A stretch of 64,000 nt of DNA from NCBI GenBank assembly GCA_040385825.1, contig JAZKGQ010000011.1, positions 29,102 through 93,101 on the forward strand, written 5' to 3'. Below are positions 43,877-51,566 of this stretch, in pieces; position 1 is the first letter of the stretch; each line of letters starts with the position of its first letter. Source of the DNA: JANNNF01 sp040385825. GTDB taxonomy: Bacteria; Pseudomonadota; Alphaproteobacteria; Rhodobacterales; Rhodobacteraceae. Below the pieces are notes generated by a model that was given only the letters and a program-made list of their open reading frames with translations, was not told where the DNA came from and did no database searches. The position numbers and the translations under genes were made by a program.

Positions 43877-43892
43877 CTGATGGTTTTCAATC
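43877..43892. promoter_or_regulatory. Candidate operator between lacI and fatty-acid hydroxylase gene (shared 16-mer)
   Basis: CTGATGGTTTTCAATC is the exact reverse complement of 41021-41036. It lies 44 bases upstream of the lacI start and about 113 bases before the divergent hydroxylase gene, a good place for autoregulation and control of both directions. Confidence 0.45.
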
Positions 43893-44004
43893 AACAATCC
43901 GATGCGGCAATGTGTCAAGTGGGTCTAGAACCGCAGGCAACACGCAAGTCCGGGCGCTGACAACAGGCACGCAGCGGGCACCGCGCAAACCGGTGGGGGA
44001 TGGG

Positions 44005-45018
44005 ATGGATGATCTGAACTTCGGCAAGCGCAACAAGCGTGGCGATTTCGCGCCGAATGCACCGCTGCACGTGGCGCCGATCATTGTCTGGCCGCCGCAG
44101 CCGCTGAAACTGCTGCGCTGGTTGCCCAATTACCTGCTGCCATGGAACCTGCTGTTCATGGCGTTCGCGGCGGTGATCTGGGTCTATCTGACCCCCTCGA
44201 AGGAAACCTTGCAAACGCTGGACTGGACGTGGATCGCCTTCATCCTGATCCGCAACGCAACGCTGGTCTTCGTGTTCTTCGGCGCGATGGAACTGAGGCT
44301 CTATACCCGTCGGGCACAGGGAAACCGGTTCAAGTTCAACGCGCTGTTCCCGGCAGACAAGAAATCCGATGTGTTCCTGTTCGGCAGCCAGAACATCGAC
44401 AACATGATCCGCAGCTTTGGCACCGGAGTCCCGATCTGGACGGCCTATGAGGTCGGCATGCTTTACGCCTGGGCGAATGGCTTTGGTCCCTGGACGACGT
44501 TCGGCGAAAACCCTTGGGCGCTGGCGGCCCTGCTGGTCATCATCCCGCTGTTTCACGAGGCGCATTTCTTCTGCATCCACCGCCTGATCCACACGCCGTT
44601 CCTGTATAGATGGGTGCATTCGGTGCACCACAATTCGGTCAACCCCAGCCCGTGGTCGTCGCTGTCGATGCATCCGGTGGAACATCTGCTGTACTGGTCC
44701 GACATCCTGATCCATCTGGTGCTGCCATCGCATCCCTTGCTGATGCTGTATCACCTGCAAGTCACCGGAACCGGCGCGGTGGTGGGTCATATCGGGTTTG
44801 ACAAGATCGAGGCCGGAGAGGCCGCCATCGGCACCCATGCCTATGCCCATTACCTGCACCACAAGTATTTCGAGGTGAACTATTCCGACGGGATGGTGCC
44901 CTTCGATCAGTGGTTCGGCACCTGGCACGACGGCAGCGCAGAAGGCGAGGCCCGGATGCAGGCGCGCTACAAGCGCACCCGCGACAAGGCCAATGCCAGG
45001 GCGAATACGGGCACCTGA
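44005..45018 (+). CDS. Sterol desaturase / fatty acid hydroxylase superfamily protein
   Basis: A 337-residue membrane di-iron enzyme. Four or so hydrophobic segments surround histidine boxes: HEAHFFCIHR near residue 190, HSVHHNSVNPSP near 209 and HYLHHKYFEVNY near 285, with additional HPVEHLLY. These are the ligands expected for an FA_hydroxylase family member that oxidises lipid chains or carotenoid- and sterol-like substrates. The product is not predictable. It lies between the lacI gene and the sugar ABC transporter genes, where a lipid hydroxylase is unexpected. The ATG at 44005 follows a GGTGGGGGATGG tract. Confidence 0.87.
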   Translation: MDDLNFGKRNKRGDFAPNAPLHVAPIIVWPPQPLKLLRWLPNYLLPWNLLFMAFAAVIWVYLTPSKETLQTLDWTWIAFILIRNATLVFVFFGAMELRLYTRRAQGNRFKFNALFPADKKSDVFLFGSQNIDNMIRSFGTGVPIWTAYEVGMLYAWANGFGPWTTFGENPWALAALLVIIPLFHEAHFFCIHRLIHTPFLYRWVHSVHHNSVNPSPWSSLSMHPVEHLLYWSDILIHLVLPSHPLLMLYHLQVTGTGAVVGHIGFDKIEAGEAAIGTHAYAHYLHHKYFEVNYSDGMVPFDQWFGTWHDGSAEGEARMQARYKRTRDKANARANTGT

Positions 45019-45126
45019 CGCCCGCAGACCAAAGGCGTTGCGACAGGAGGAGTGTCGCCGCGCCCGAACGACCCCAAGACAAGCAAGATCCGCCTGCAAG
45101 GGCAGCAATCCGGAGGAGACACGACA

Positions 45127-46107
45127 ATGACATTCGCGAAATTTTCCCTGAAATCCGTGCTGATGGCATCGGTTCTGGCGTTTGGCGCGCAGGCGGCTCT
45201 GGCCGAAGGCGTCAGCATTGCCGTGGTGGGCGGCAAGGCGGATGATCCGTTCTTTGCCAAGGTCAAGAAGGGCATCGATGATGCGACGCTGGTGGTCGAA
45301 GCCCATGGCGGCACCGTCAACTATCTGATGTTGCAGACCTATGACAACATCGGTGGTGATGCGGCCAATCTGGTGCGCACCGCGATTTCGCAAGGGGCGA
45401 CGGTCATTGCCGTGCCGAACTGGGTTCCCGATACGCAGGACGAGGCGATCAAGGCCGCGATGGATGCGGGCATCGCTGTCATGCTGTACAATTCGGGCGG
45501 GGCCGACAAGGCCAAGGAACTGGGCGCGATCAATTACATCGGCAACGAGGAATATCCGGCCGGTCTGGCGGCGGGGGCCTATTTCGGCAGCAATGCCTTC
45601 AAGAACGTGATCTGCGTCAACACCGTGCCAGGCGCTCAGAACCTGGAGGACCGCTGCCGCGGCGTATCGGATGGCATCACCGCCGAGGGCGGGGTGTCGA
45701 CCCAACTGCCGCTGCCTGCCTCCAGCTTTGGCGACCCGACGGCGGTGGCCGAAGCCATCAAGGCCACGCTGATGAAAGATGCCACCATCAACGGCGTGAT
45801 CACGATTTCGGCGGGCGATGCCAATTCGGCGGCCATCGGGATCGATCAGGCGGGCGGGACCGGCAAGATACAACTGGCCTCTTTCGACATGGATGGTGCC
45901 GGTCTGGACCGCATCAAGGCCGGCACGCAACTGTTTGCGGTGGATCAGCAGCCCTGGTTGCAGGGCTTTCTTGCCGTGTCGATGGCGGATGCCTATGCCA
46001 GCTTTGGCACCGCCATTGCCACCGCCCCCGTGCTGACCGGCCCCGGCATTGTCGATGCCGCCAACGTCGATGCGACCATCGCCGGTGCGGCGGCGGGCTT
46101 TCGCTAG
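45127..46107 (+). CDS. Sugar ABC transporter substrate-binding protein (FrcB/RbsB-like)
   Basis: A 326-residue periplasmic sugar-binding protein with signal peptide MASVLAFGAQAALA near the N terminus. The mature protein starts EGVSIAVVGGKADDPFFAKV, typical of peripla_BP_4 proteins, with ISQGATVIAVPNWVP, VICVNTVPGAQNLEDRCRG and VDQQPWLQGFLAVSMADAY at the hinge/C lobe. It resembles FrcB of the fructose/ribose/mannose transporter group. A strong GGAGGAG precedes the ATG at 45127. It is first of three genes in an FrcB-FrcC-FrcA order. Confidence 0.9.
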   Translation: MTFAKFSLKSVLMASVLAFGAQAALAEGVSIAVVGGKADDPFFAKVKKGIDDATLVVEAHGGTVNYLMLQTYDNIGGDAANLVRTAISQGATVIAVPNWVPDTQDEAIKAAMDAGIAVMLYNSGGADKAKELGAINYIGNEEYPAGLAAGAYFGSNAFKNVICVNTVPGAQNLEDRCRGVSDGITAEGGVSTQLPLPASSFGDPTAVAEAIKATLMKDATINGVITISAGDANSAAIGIDQAGGTGKIQLASFDMDGAGLDRIKAGTQLFAVDQQPWLQGFLAVSMADAYASFGTAIATAPVLTGPGIVDAANVDATIAGAAAGFR

Positions 46108-46227
46108 GTCTTGACCGCCGTCTGGTCCTGCCGCACGTCTGCGGGGCCAGACCTTTCAGAAGCCACGATCCGACCGCCCGCATCCTTTGCGGGACTGCGC
46201 CGGATGTGCAGCGACAGGAGCTTCAGC

Positions 46228-47238
46228 ATGTCCCTTTCCTTATCCACAGGCGCGCTGTTGCGACGCCCTGAAACCGGCTCTTTTCTTGGGCTTGCCGTTG
46301 TCTTTGGCTTCTTCACCGTCTTTGGCGGCACCAGCTTTGCCTCGGTCAGCGGGGCGGCGTCCTGGCTGAACGTGGCGGCAGCACTGGGCATCATCGCCAT
46401 TCCCATCGGCCTGCTGATGATCGCCGGAGAGTTGGACATTTCCATCGGCTCGCTGGTGCCCGCCGGATCGATGACCGTGGCGATCCTTTCGGGATATTTC
46501 CAACTGCCCATCGTGGCGGGTATCGGCGCGGCGCTGGCCCTGGGGGCGTTTGTTGGCCTGATCAACGGGTTGCTGGTGGTGCGCACCGCTGTTCCCAGCT
46601 TTATCGTCACGCTTGGCACATTGTTTGCGGTGGCGGGCCTGACATTGGGCCTGTCGGTGCTGGTCACCGGCACCACATCGGTTCCACTGAAAGCCGGTCC
46701 CGAGGCGAAATGGCTGCTGGGCCGGTTTATCGGCGGGGTCTATCAGGTGACGATCCTGTGGTGGCTGGCGGCGGCGCTGGTCTGGGGGTTCGTTCTGCAC
46801 TTTACCCGCTTTGGCAACTGGATCTTCGCCATGGGCGGCGACAAGGTTTCCGCCCGCAACGCAGGCATCCCGACCGACCGCATGACGATCCTGCTGTTCA
46901 TGTGCAGCGGGGCCAGCGCCACCTTTGTCGGTGTCAGTCAGGCGATCCTGTACAATTCGGCCCAGGTGTCGGCGGGGCAATCCTACATCTTCAACGCGAT
47001 CATCTCGGTGGTGGTGGGGGGTGTGCTGCTGACGGGCGGTTATGGGTCGGTGGTGGGGATCATCCTTGGCACGCTGACCTTTGCGGTGGTCAGTCAGGGC
47101 ATCTACTACACCCCGTTTGACGCCAACTGGGCCAGCCTGATCATCGGCGTTCTGTTGCTGCTGGCGGTGTTGATGAACAACACCTTCCGCAAGATGGCGC
47201 TGTCCTATGCGCCCAGGAACAAAGGGGGCAGGGCATGA
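46228..47238 (+). CDS. Sugar ABC transporter permease (FrcC/RbsC-like)
   Basis: A 336-residue permease of the ribose-type (BPD_transp_2) family with about ten hydrophobic segments. Family marks are LLMIAGELDISIGSLVPAGS near residue 65, VPSFIVTLGTLFAVAGL near 125 and FAMGGDKVSARNAGIPTDR near 205, the cytoplasmic EAA-like loop, followed by IISVVVGGVLLTGGYGSV. AGGAG lies seven bases before the ATG at 46228. It overlaps the ATPase start (ATGA), so those two are coupled. Confidence 0.91.
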   Translation: MSLSLSTGALLRRPETGSFLGLAVVFGFFTVFGGTSFASVSGAASWLNVAAALGIIAIPIGLLMIAGELDISIGSLVPAGSMTVAILSGYFQLPIVAGIGAALALGAFVGLINGLLVVRTAVPSFIVTLGTLFAVAGLTLGLSVLVTGTTSVPLKAGPEAKWLLGRFIGGVYQVTILWWLAAALVWGFVLHFTRFGNWIFAMGGDKVSARNAGIPTDRMTILLFMCSGASATFVGVSQAILYNSAQVSAGQSYIFNAIISVVVGGVLLTGGYGSVVGIILGTLTFAVVSQGIYYTPFDANWASLIIGVLLLLAVLMNNTFRKMALSYAPRNKGGRA

Positions 47239-48050
47239 CCGCGCCGATCCTCAGCCTGAAAGGCGTCAACAAGTCCTTCGGCCCCATCGATGTGTTGCAC
47301 GACATCACCCTTGATCTGCGCGCGGGCGAGGTGCTGTGTCTGCTGGGCGACAATGGTGCCGGCAAATCCACCGTGATCCGCCTGCTGTCGGGGGTGCATC
47401 AACCCAGTTCCGGCAGCATCGAGATGGACGGCAAGCCGGTGAAATTCGCCAGCCCGCGTGATGCCGCAGACCATGGCATCGCGACCGTCCACCAGTTTGG
47501 CGGCACCTTCCCGCTGATGTCGATTGGCCGGTCGTTCTTTGTGGGGGTCGAACCCACCAAGGGCTGGGGTCCGTTCAGGATCTATGACCGCAAGACGGCC
47601 AACGCAATTGCGGTCGATGCCGTGCAGCGTCTTGGCATTACCCGCATCACCGACGGCGACCGTCTGGTCGGCGGCTTGTCGGGGGGCGAGCGGCAATCGC
47701 TGGCCATTGCGCGCGCCGTGCATTTCGGCGCGCGGGTGCTGATCCTGGACGAACCGACGGCCGCCTTGGGCGTCAAGCAGGCGACCCACGTTCTGCGCAT
47801 CGTGAACGAGGCCAAACGCCGCGGTCTGGCCGTCATCTTCATCACCCATCAGGTGATGCACGCGATGGCGGTCGGCGATCATTTTGCCGTGCTGATCCGC
47901 GGCGCGATCGCCGCCGATTTCCGCAAGGGCGAGAATTCGCGTGAAGAAATCACCGATCTGATGGCAGGCGGGGCCTCGATGGCAACGCTGGAAGCCGAGC
48001 TGGAAAGTCATATGGACAGTCACGACGGGCCACCCCCGCAGCGTGGATGA
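47235..48050 (+). CDS. Sugar ABC transporter ATP-binding protein (FrcA-like)
   Basis: A 271-residue ATPase with one nucleotide-binding domain, unlike RbsA/XylG, which have two; this matches the FrcA type. Walker A is GDNGAGKSTVIR near residue 38, the Q-loop area reads TVHQFGGTFPLMSIGRSFF near 85, the signature is LSGGERQSLAIARA near 148, Walker B is VLILDEPTAALG near 168 and the switch histidine is in IFITHQVMHA. It couples to the upstream permease through an ATGA overlap. The stop is followed by a GC-rich stretch without genes. Confidence 0.91.
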   Translation: MTAPILSLKGVNKSFGPIDVLHDITLDLRAGEVLCLLGDNGAGKSTVIRLLSGVHQPSSGSIEMDGKPVKFASPRDAADHGIATVHQFGGTFPLMSIGRSFFVGVEPTKGWGPFRIYDRKTANAIAVDAVQRLGITRITDGDRLVGGLSGGERQSLAIARAVHFGARVLILDEPTAALGVKQATHVLRIVNEAKRRGLAVIFITHQVMHAMAVGDHFAVLIRGAIAADFRKGENSREEITDLMAGGASMATLEAELESHMDSHDGPPPQRG

Positions 48051-48432
48051 CAGGGAACTCCCCAGGGTGCCGCCCTCTCCCGGCATCCATAACCTGGTCC
48101 GGGCCGGGGGAACCCTCGGCCCGGACCCTCGCAGGCCGCAGTCGCGCCAGCCAGCCGCCTCAGATGTGCCTGCCCGCTGAGCCGCCGCGCCGGGCCGGGG
48201 GCCAGCCACAGCCCGCCCCCCGCCCAATCCCCCCGCCCAATCGCCCCGCCTTGCTCCCGCAAACTCGGCTGGCATCACCCATACGGGGGTTTGCGCAGGG
48301 CGTCCGATCGTGAACCATCGCCTGGTATTGGCGCGCTTGCGCCCCTTGCATTTGGATCGGCCCCCCCGGAACGACGCTCTGGCGGGGGGCCGGGCACAAA
48401 GACCTGTACACACCTTTTGAGAGGAGATGGCG
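48051..48432. other. GC-rich intergenic region after the sugar ABC operon
   Basis: No gene is supported in these 382 bases; frames here are short, proline- and arginine-rich and overlap on both strands. A perfect 8-bp hairpin GGCCCCCC/GGGGGGCC (48359-48391) lies about 40 bases before the next gene. The promoter of the secreted haem-motif protein must be here, but none is claimed. Confidence 0.5.
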
Positions 48433-50316
48433 ATGCCCAACCCGAAACGCAATCTGGTTTCCTCGCTTGTGGCCGTGGTGGCGGTGATGGCGGCGCCGCT
48501 GTCGGCGCAGGTGTCGACCTTCTGCACCGCTGCGGGGTCCGGGAAATTCTCGCTGCCCTTCGACATTGCGCCCAGCCTTGTGGTGAACAGCGACGGCGTG
48601 ATGGATGCCACCCGCGGCAGTCTGGGCCTTGACGGCGCGGCGGACGAGCGGGCGTTTTCCTTCAGGCGCACCATAGGCGCGCTGCTGGCCAGTGCCGGGG
48701 CGCCCGCAGATGACGCGGCCCGGATCGCCTTTGTGCAGACCCTGCTGGGCAGCTTCAATGCCCCCGCGCGCCTGAACGCCGAGGCGGGCGTGTTCATGCC
48801 GCTGGACGTGCGCCCCGCCGAGGCCGGGCTGTCGGCAGCAGCGCTGCTGGACGAGGCCAGCCCCGACGCGATGGTGCCGCTGGCGCTGTTCAACCGCCTT
48901 GATCTGGCGCCCGAAACCTGGTCGAGCTGTGGCGAATACCGCATCGTCTATGGCAAGAACCGTGTCGACCCGACCAACCCGACCAACCGGTTCCTGCTGA
49001 TCTTCGAGGCGATGGTGCCCAACCCTGACCCCGCGGCGGGCGAGGCAGGCTGTCGGCGTGTCTCGGAATTCTGGGCGGGCCTCAGCGGCAAGTCAGAGGC
49101 CGATCAGGCCGCCGCCCTGTCTGCCTTCTATTATGACGGGGTGACGGGGCATCCCGATGGCAACCTGCAAGGTCCGGTGGTCGATTTCCGCAACTATGGT
49201 GGCGACGGCAACCGGGGGCAGGTGCGCGCGAATGCCTTCATCACCCTGAACTGGCAGCTGCGCGAATGGCTGACCCAGCTTACCTTTGCCAGCAGCGGCC
49301 CGGCGCTGGCCTTTGTTCCGGTGACGGTCAAGGACAACCCGTTGTCCGAGCTGTACCGCAACGACATCGCTTCGGTTCCGGCGGTTGCTGCGGGCAATCT
49401 GCCCGCCGCCCTGACCCTGCTGCACGGCCAGTTCGCCGCCGCCCTGACGGCCGACATAGCGCCCAACCTGCTGAGCGAGGGCGGCGCCAAACATGCCGCC
49501 CTGACGGCAGGTCTTGCCGGTTTTGATCTGGGCGCATCGCCTGTGACCGAGGAAGATGTCCTGCTGGGCACCATCGCGCTTGGCAATGCCGACAAGTTCA
49601 ATGAACATCAAAGCACATCGCAAGGGGCGGTGGATGTTCCGGGCGCGCCTGCCGCCGAGACGGGGCTGATCACCGCCCTGTTGCAGGCGGCGGGCCAGAC
49701 CATTGACAGCGACGTGCCCAGTCAAAGCGGGCAGGTGCTGCTGAACCGGGCGCGGGCGGCCACCTGCGGCGGCTGCCACATGACGGCGGCGCGTTCCAAC
49801 GCGGGGCATTTCACCGGCGCGGGGGTGATCGTCCGCGAGAACGCGGATGCCAGTGTCGTGCGCTGGCCCGATGTGCACAGCGGCGGGTTCGTGCATGTGA
49901 ACGAACCTGACCGGGCCTTGTCGGCGGCGCTGACCGACAGCTTCCTGCCGTTTCGGCGCTATGTGATGGGCCGGCATCTTTGCGCCGATCTGCCGCCCCC
50001 CGCCGCGCCCGATGAAGACATGCCGGCGCCCTATGCGCAGGCCCTGTCCGACGCTGGCATCGATGTGCCCGCCGTTGCGACCAGCGCGCGCTTTGTGGAT
50101 GCGGTGATGGCGGATTACCTGTCAGGCCTTGGCAAGACTGCGGCGACCGGGGCCTTGTCGGATGGCGCGAAATCTGCCCTCGCCCTGGCCGGAACGCTGG
50201 ATGCCGGGGAACGGGCCGGGCTGCAAATGGCGGTGTCGCGCGCGATCAGCGTCGCGCGCAGCATAGAACTGGAACAGGTGCCGGGGGCCTTTGTCGAAAC
50301 CCGGCGGCCGCACTGA
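48433..50316 (+). CDS. Secreted protein with one c-type haem motif, function unknown
   Basis: A 627-residue exported protein that I cannot assign to a named family. The signal peptide ends VAVMAAPLSAQVS. One haem-binding motif, CGGCHMTA, is near residue 444, followed by SNAGHFTGAG and VHSGGFVHVNEPDRALS. The N-terminal two-thirds has regions such as MVPLALFNRLDLAPETW and CGEYRIVYGKNR with few cysteines. The start at 48433 is preferred to 48427 because GAGGAG sits six bases upstream of 48433. It converges on the protease operon, and a shared terminator separates them. A periplasmic or extracellular redox role with the RoxA-like protein is inferred. Confidence 0.7.
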   Translation: MPNPKRNLVSSLVAVVAVMAAPLSAQVSTFCTAAGSGKFSLPFDIAPSLVVNSDGVMDATRGSLGLDGAADERAFSFRRTIGALLASAGAPADDAARIAFVQTLLGSFNAPARLNAEAGVFMPLDVRPAEAGLSAAALLDEASPDAMVPLALFNRLDLAPETWSSCGEYRIVYGKNRVDPTNPTNRFLLIFEAMVPNPDPAAGEAGCRRVSEFWAGLSGKSEADQAAALSAFYYDGVTGHPDGNLQGPVVDFRNYGGDGNRGQVRANAFITLNWQLREWLTQLTFASSGPALAFVPVTVKDNPLSELYRNDIASVPAVAAGNLPAALTLLHGQFAAALTADIAPNLLSEGGAKHAALTAGLAGFDLGASPVTEEDVLLGTIALGNADKFNEHQSTSQGAVDVPGAPAAETGLITALLQAAGQTIDSDVPSQSGQVLLNRARAATCGGCHMTAARSNAGHFTGAGVIVRENADASVVRWPDVHSGGFVHVNEPDRALSAALTDSFLPFRRYVMGRHLCADLPPPAAPDEDMPAPYAQALSDAGIDVPAVATSARFVDAVMADYLSGLGKTAATGALSDGAKSALALAGTLDAGERAGLQMAVSRAISVARSIELEQVPGAFVETRRPH

Positions 50317-50359
50317 CGGCTGACAGGCCCCGCCAATCGCCAGACCACTCCAGACCGGC

Positions 50360-50390
50360 AAACCGGACGCGGCCTTCGCGTCCGGTTCTG
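50360..50390 (+). terminator. Rho-independent terminator of the haem-motif gene
   Basis: AACCGGACGC pairs perfectly with GCGTCCGGTT (50361-50370 with 50378-50387) around the loop GGCCTTC, followed by CTGTTTTC. It lies 45 bases after the plus-strand stop and next to the convergent trypsin-like gene stop at 50394. Confidence 0.85.
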
Positions 50391-50393
50391 TTT

Positions 50394-51566
50394 TCACGGA
50401 AGGCCCTGCTGCGAAAGCCATCTTGCAACCGGGCCGATCCGCACGGCGCGGTTTTCGGTCCAGACCGTGCTGTCGGTGTCGCGAAAGCCGAAGTGATGTA
50501 TCCCGACCAGACGGCCTGCCAGATCAAACACCGGCGCGCCGGACGATCCCCTGGCCGTGTCGCAGGTATGGGTAAAGTCGCTGTCCGCCGCCCGCCCCGC
50601 CACTGGCCAGTCGCGCCAGCCGCAATTGGTGATCGAAACCTGCTTGGGCTGGGCTGTCGGGTGCTGCACGATGAACAGCGGCCCCTCAGGCGGCCTTTCG
50701 GGCGGGTCGCCGGCAGGGGCGGGCAGGGCGACGGGGCGATACCCGTCTCCGGGTGGGGGGACCAGCCGGATCACCGTCACATCGGTCGCGAAATCCGAAA
50801 GGGCAGGCTCGAACCCCGCGCAGGCCGATTGCGGCCCCATGGCCAGCCGCCCGTCGGGGGCAAACTCATACCCGAACACCGCCCGCATCGATGCGCAGGC
50901 TCCGGCGCTGCGGATGCAATGTTCGTTGGTCAGCAGCGTATCGGCCGAGATCAGGAACCCGGTGCAGGACCGCGACCGCCCGCCTTCGATGAAGGACAAG
51001 AAGGCAACCGAAGACGCCACGGCCCCGACGACCTGCGGCACCTGCGGGTCATGCACGGGCAGGATTTCATTGTCGCCCCAGGTCGAATACAGGGTGACGC
51101 CCTTGGCCTCGGCCTGCATCCGGTCGATCCGCAGGACTGCGCCGGGGGCAGGCTGCGGCGACAGCACCGCCAGACGGACGCGGCCACCAAGGATCAGATC
51201 GCTCCACGCGCCATCCGCGCCAAGGCTGGCAAGGTTGATGCGCGACACATCCCCCGCGCCACTGATCAGCCGCAACTCGGCCCCGGCGGGAAAGGGCACG
51301 CCCGAGGGGCCGACATGCAGGCGGAAATAGGTCGTGCCCAGTTGCGACATCTCGTCCGACCACAGCAGCGGCGGACGCCGCCCCGGCGCGTCCATCGGAA
51401 CGCGGATGTCCAGCGCCGTCACGTTGCCGTCAATGGCGGCCTCCAGCAGGGGGGCCTCCGGAACGGGGTTGGGCGGCAGGGGGGCGGGCGGCAGCGGTTG
51501 CGCCCCGGCATTCCCCAAGGGGAAAAGCCCCATGACAAGCGCCAGAGCATGGCCCCGCCCCGTCAC
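50394..51566 (-). CDS. Exported trypsin-like serine protease
   Basis: A 390-residue exported chymotrypsin-fold protease. A signal peptide (LALVMGLFPLGNAGAQ) and a proline-rich linker precede a beta-rich N-terminal domain of about 120 residues and then the protease domain. The triad is visible: His in LLTNEHCI near residue 214, Asp in DFATDVTVIRL near 262 and Ser in ARGSSGAPVFD near 340. An extra ACASM/SACAGF cysteine pair may form disulfides. The GTG start at 51566 overlaps the stop of the subtilisin-like gene, so the two are translationally coupled. It is the last gene of the operon. Confidence 0.86.
   Translation of the reverse strand: MTGRGHALALVMGLFPLGNAGAQPLPPAPLPPNPVPEAPLLEAAIDGNVTALDIRVPMDAPGRRPPLLWSDEMSQLGTTYFRLHVGPSGVPFPAGAELRLISGAGDVSRINLASLGADGAWSDLILGGRVRLAVLSPQPAPGAVLRIDRMQAEAKGVTLYSTWGDNEILPVHDPQVPQVVGAVASSVAFLSFIEGGRSRSCTGFLISADTLLTNEHCIRSAGACASMRAVFGYEFAPDGRLAMGPQSACAGFEPALSDFATDVTVIRLVPPPGDGYRPVALPAPAGDPPERPPEGPLFIVQHPTAQPKQVSITNCGWRDWPVAGRAADSDFTHTCDTARGSSGAPVFDLAGRLVGIHHFGFRDTDSTVWTENRAVRIGPVARWLSQQGLP

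Noticed and set aside
46240..46248. Perfect DnaA-box consensus TTATCCACA
   Set aside because: It is single, lies within the first codons of the sugar permease gene, and one such 9-mer is expected by chance in a window this size; no cluster or AT-rich unwinding element is present.
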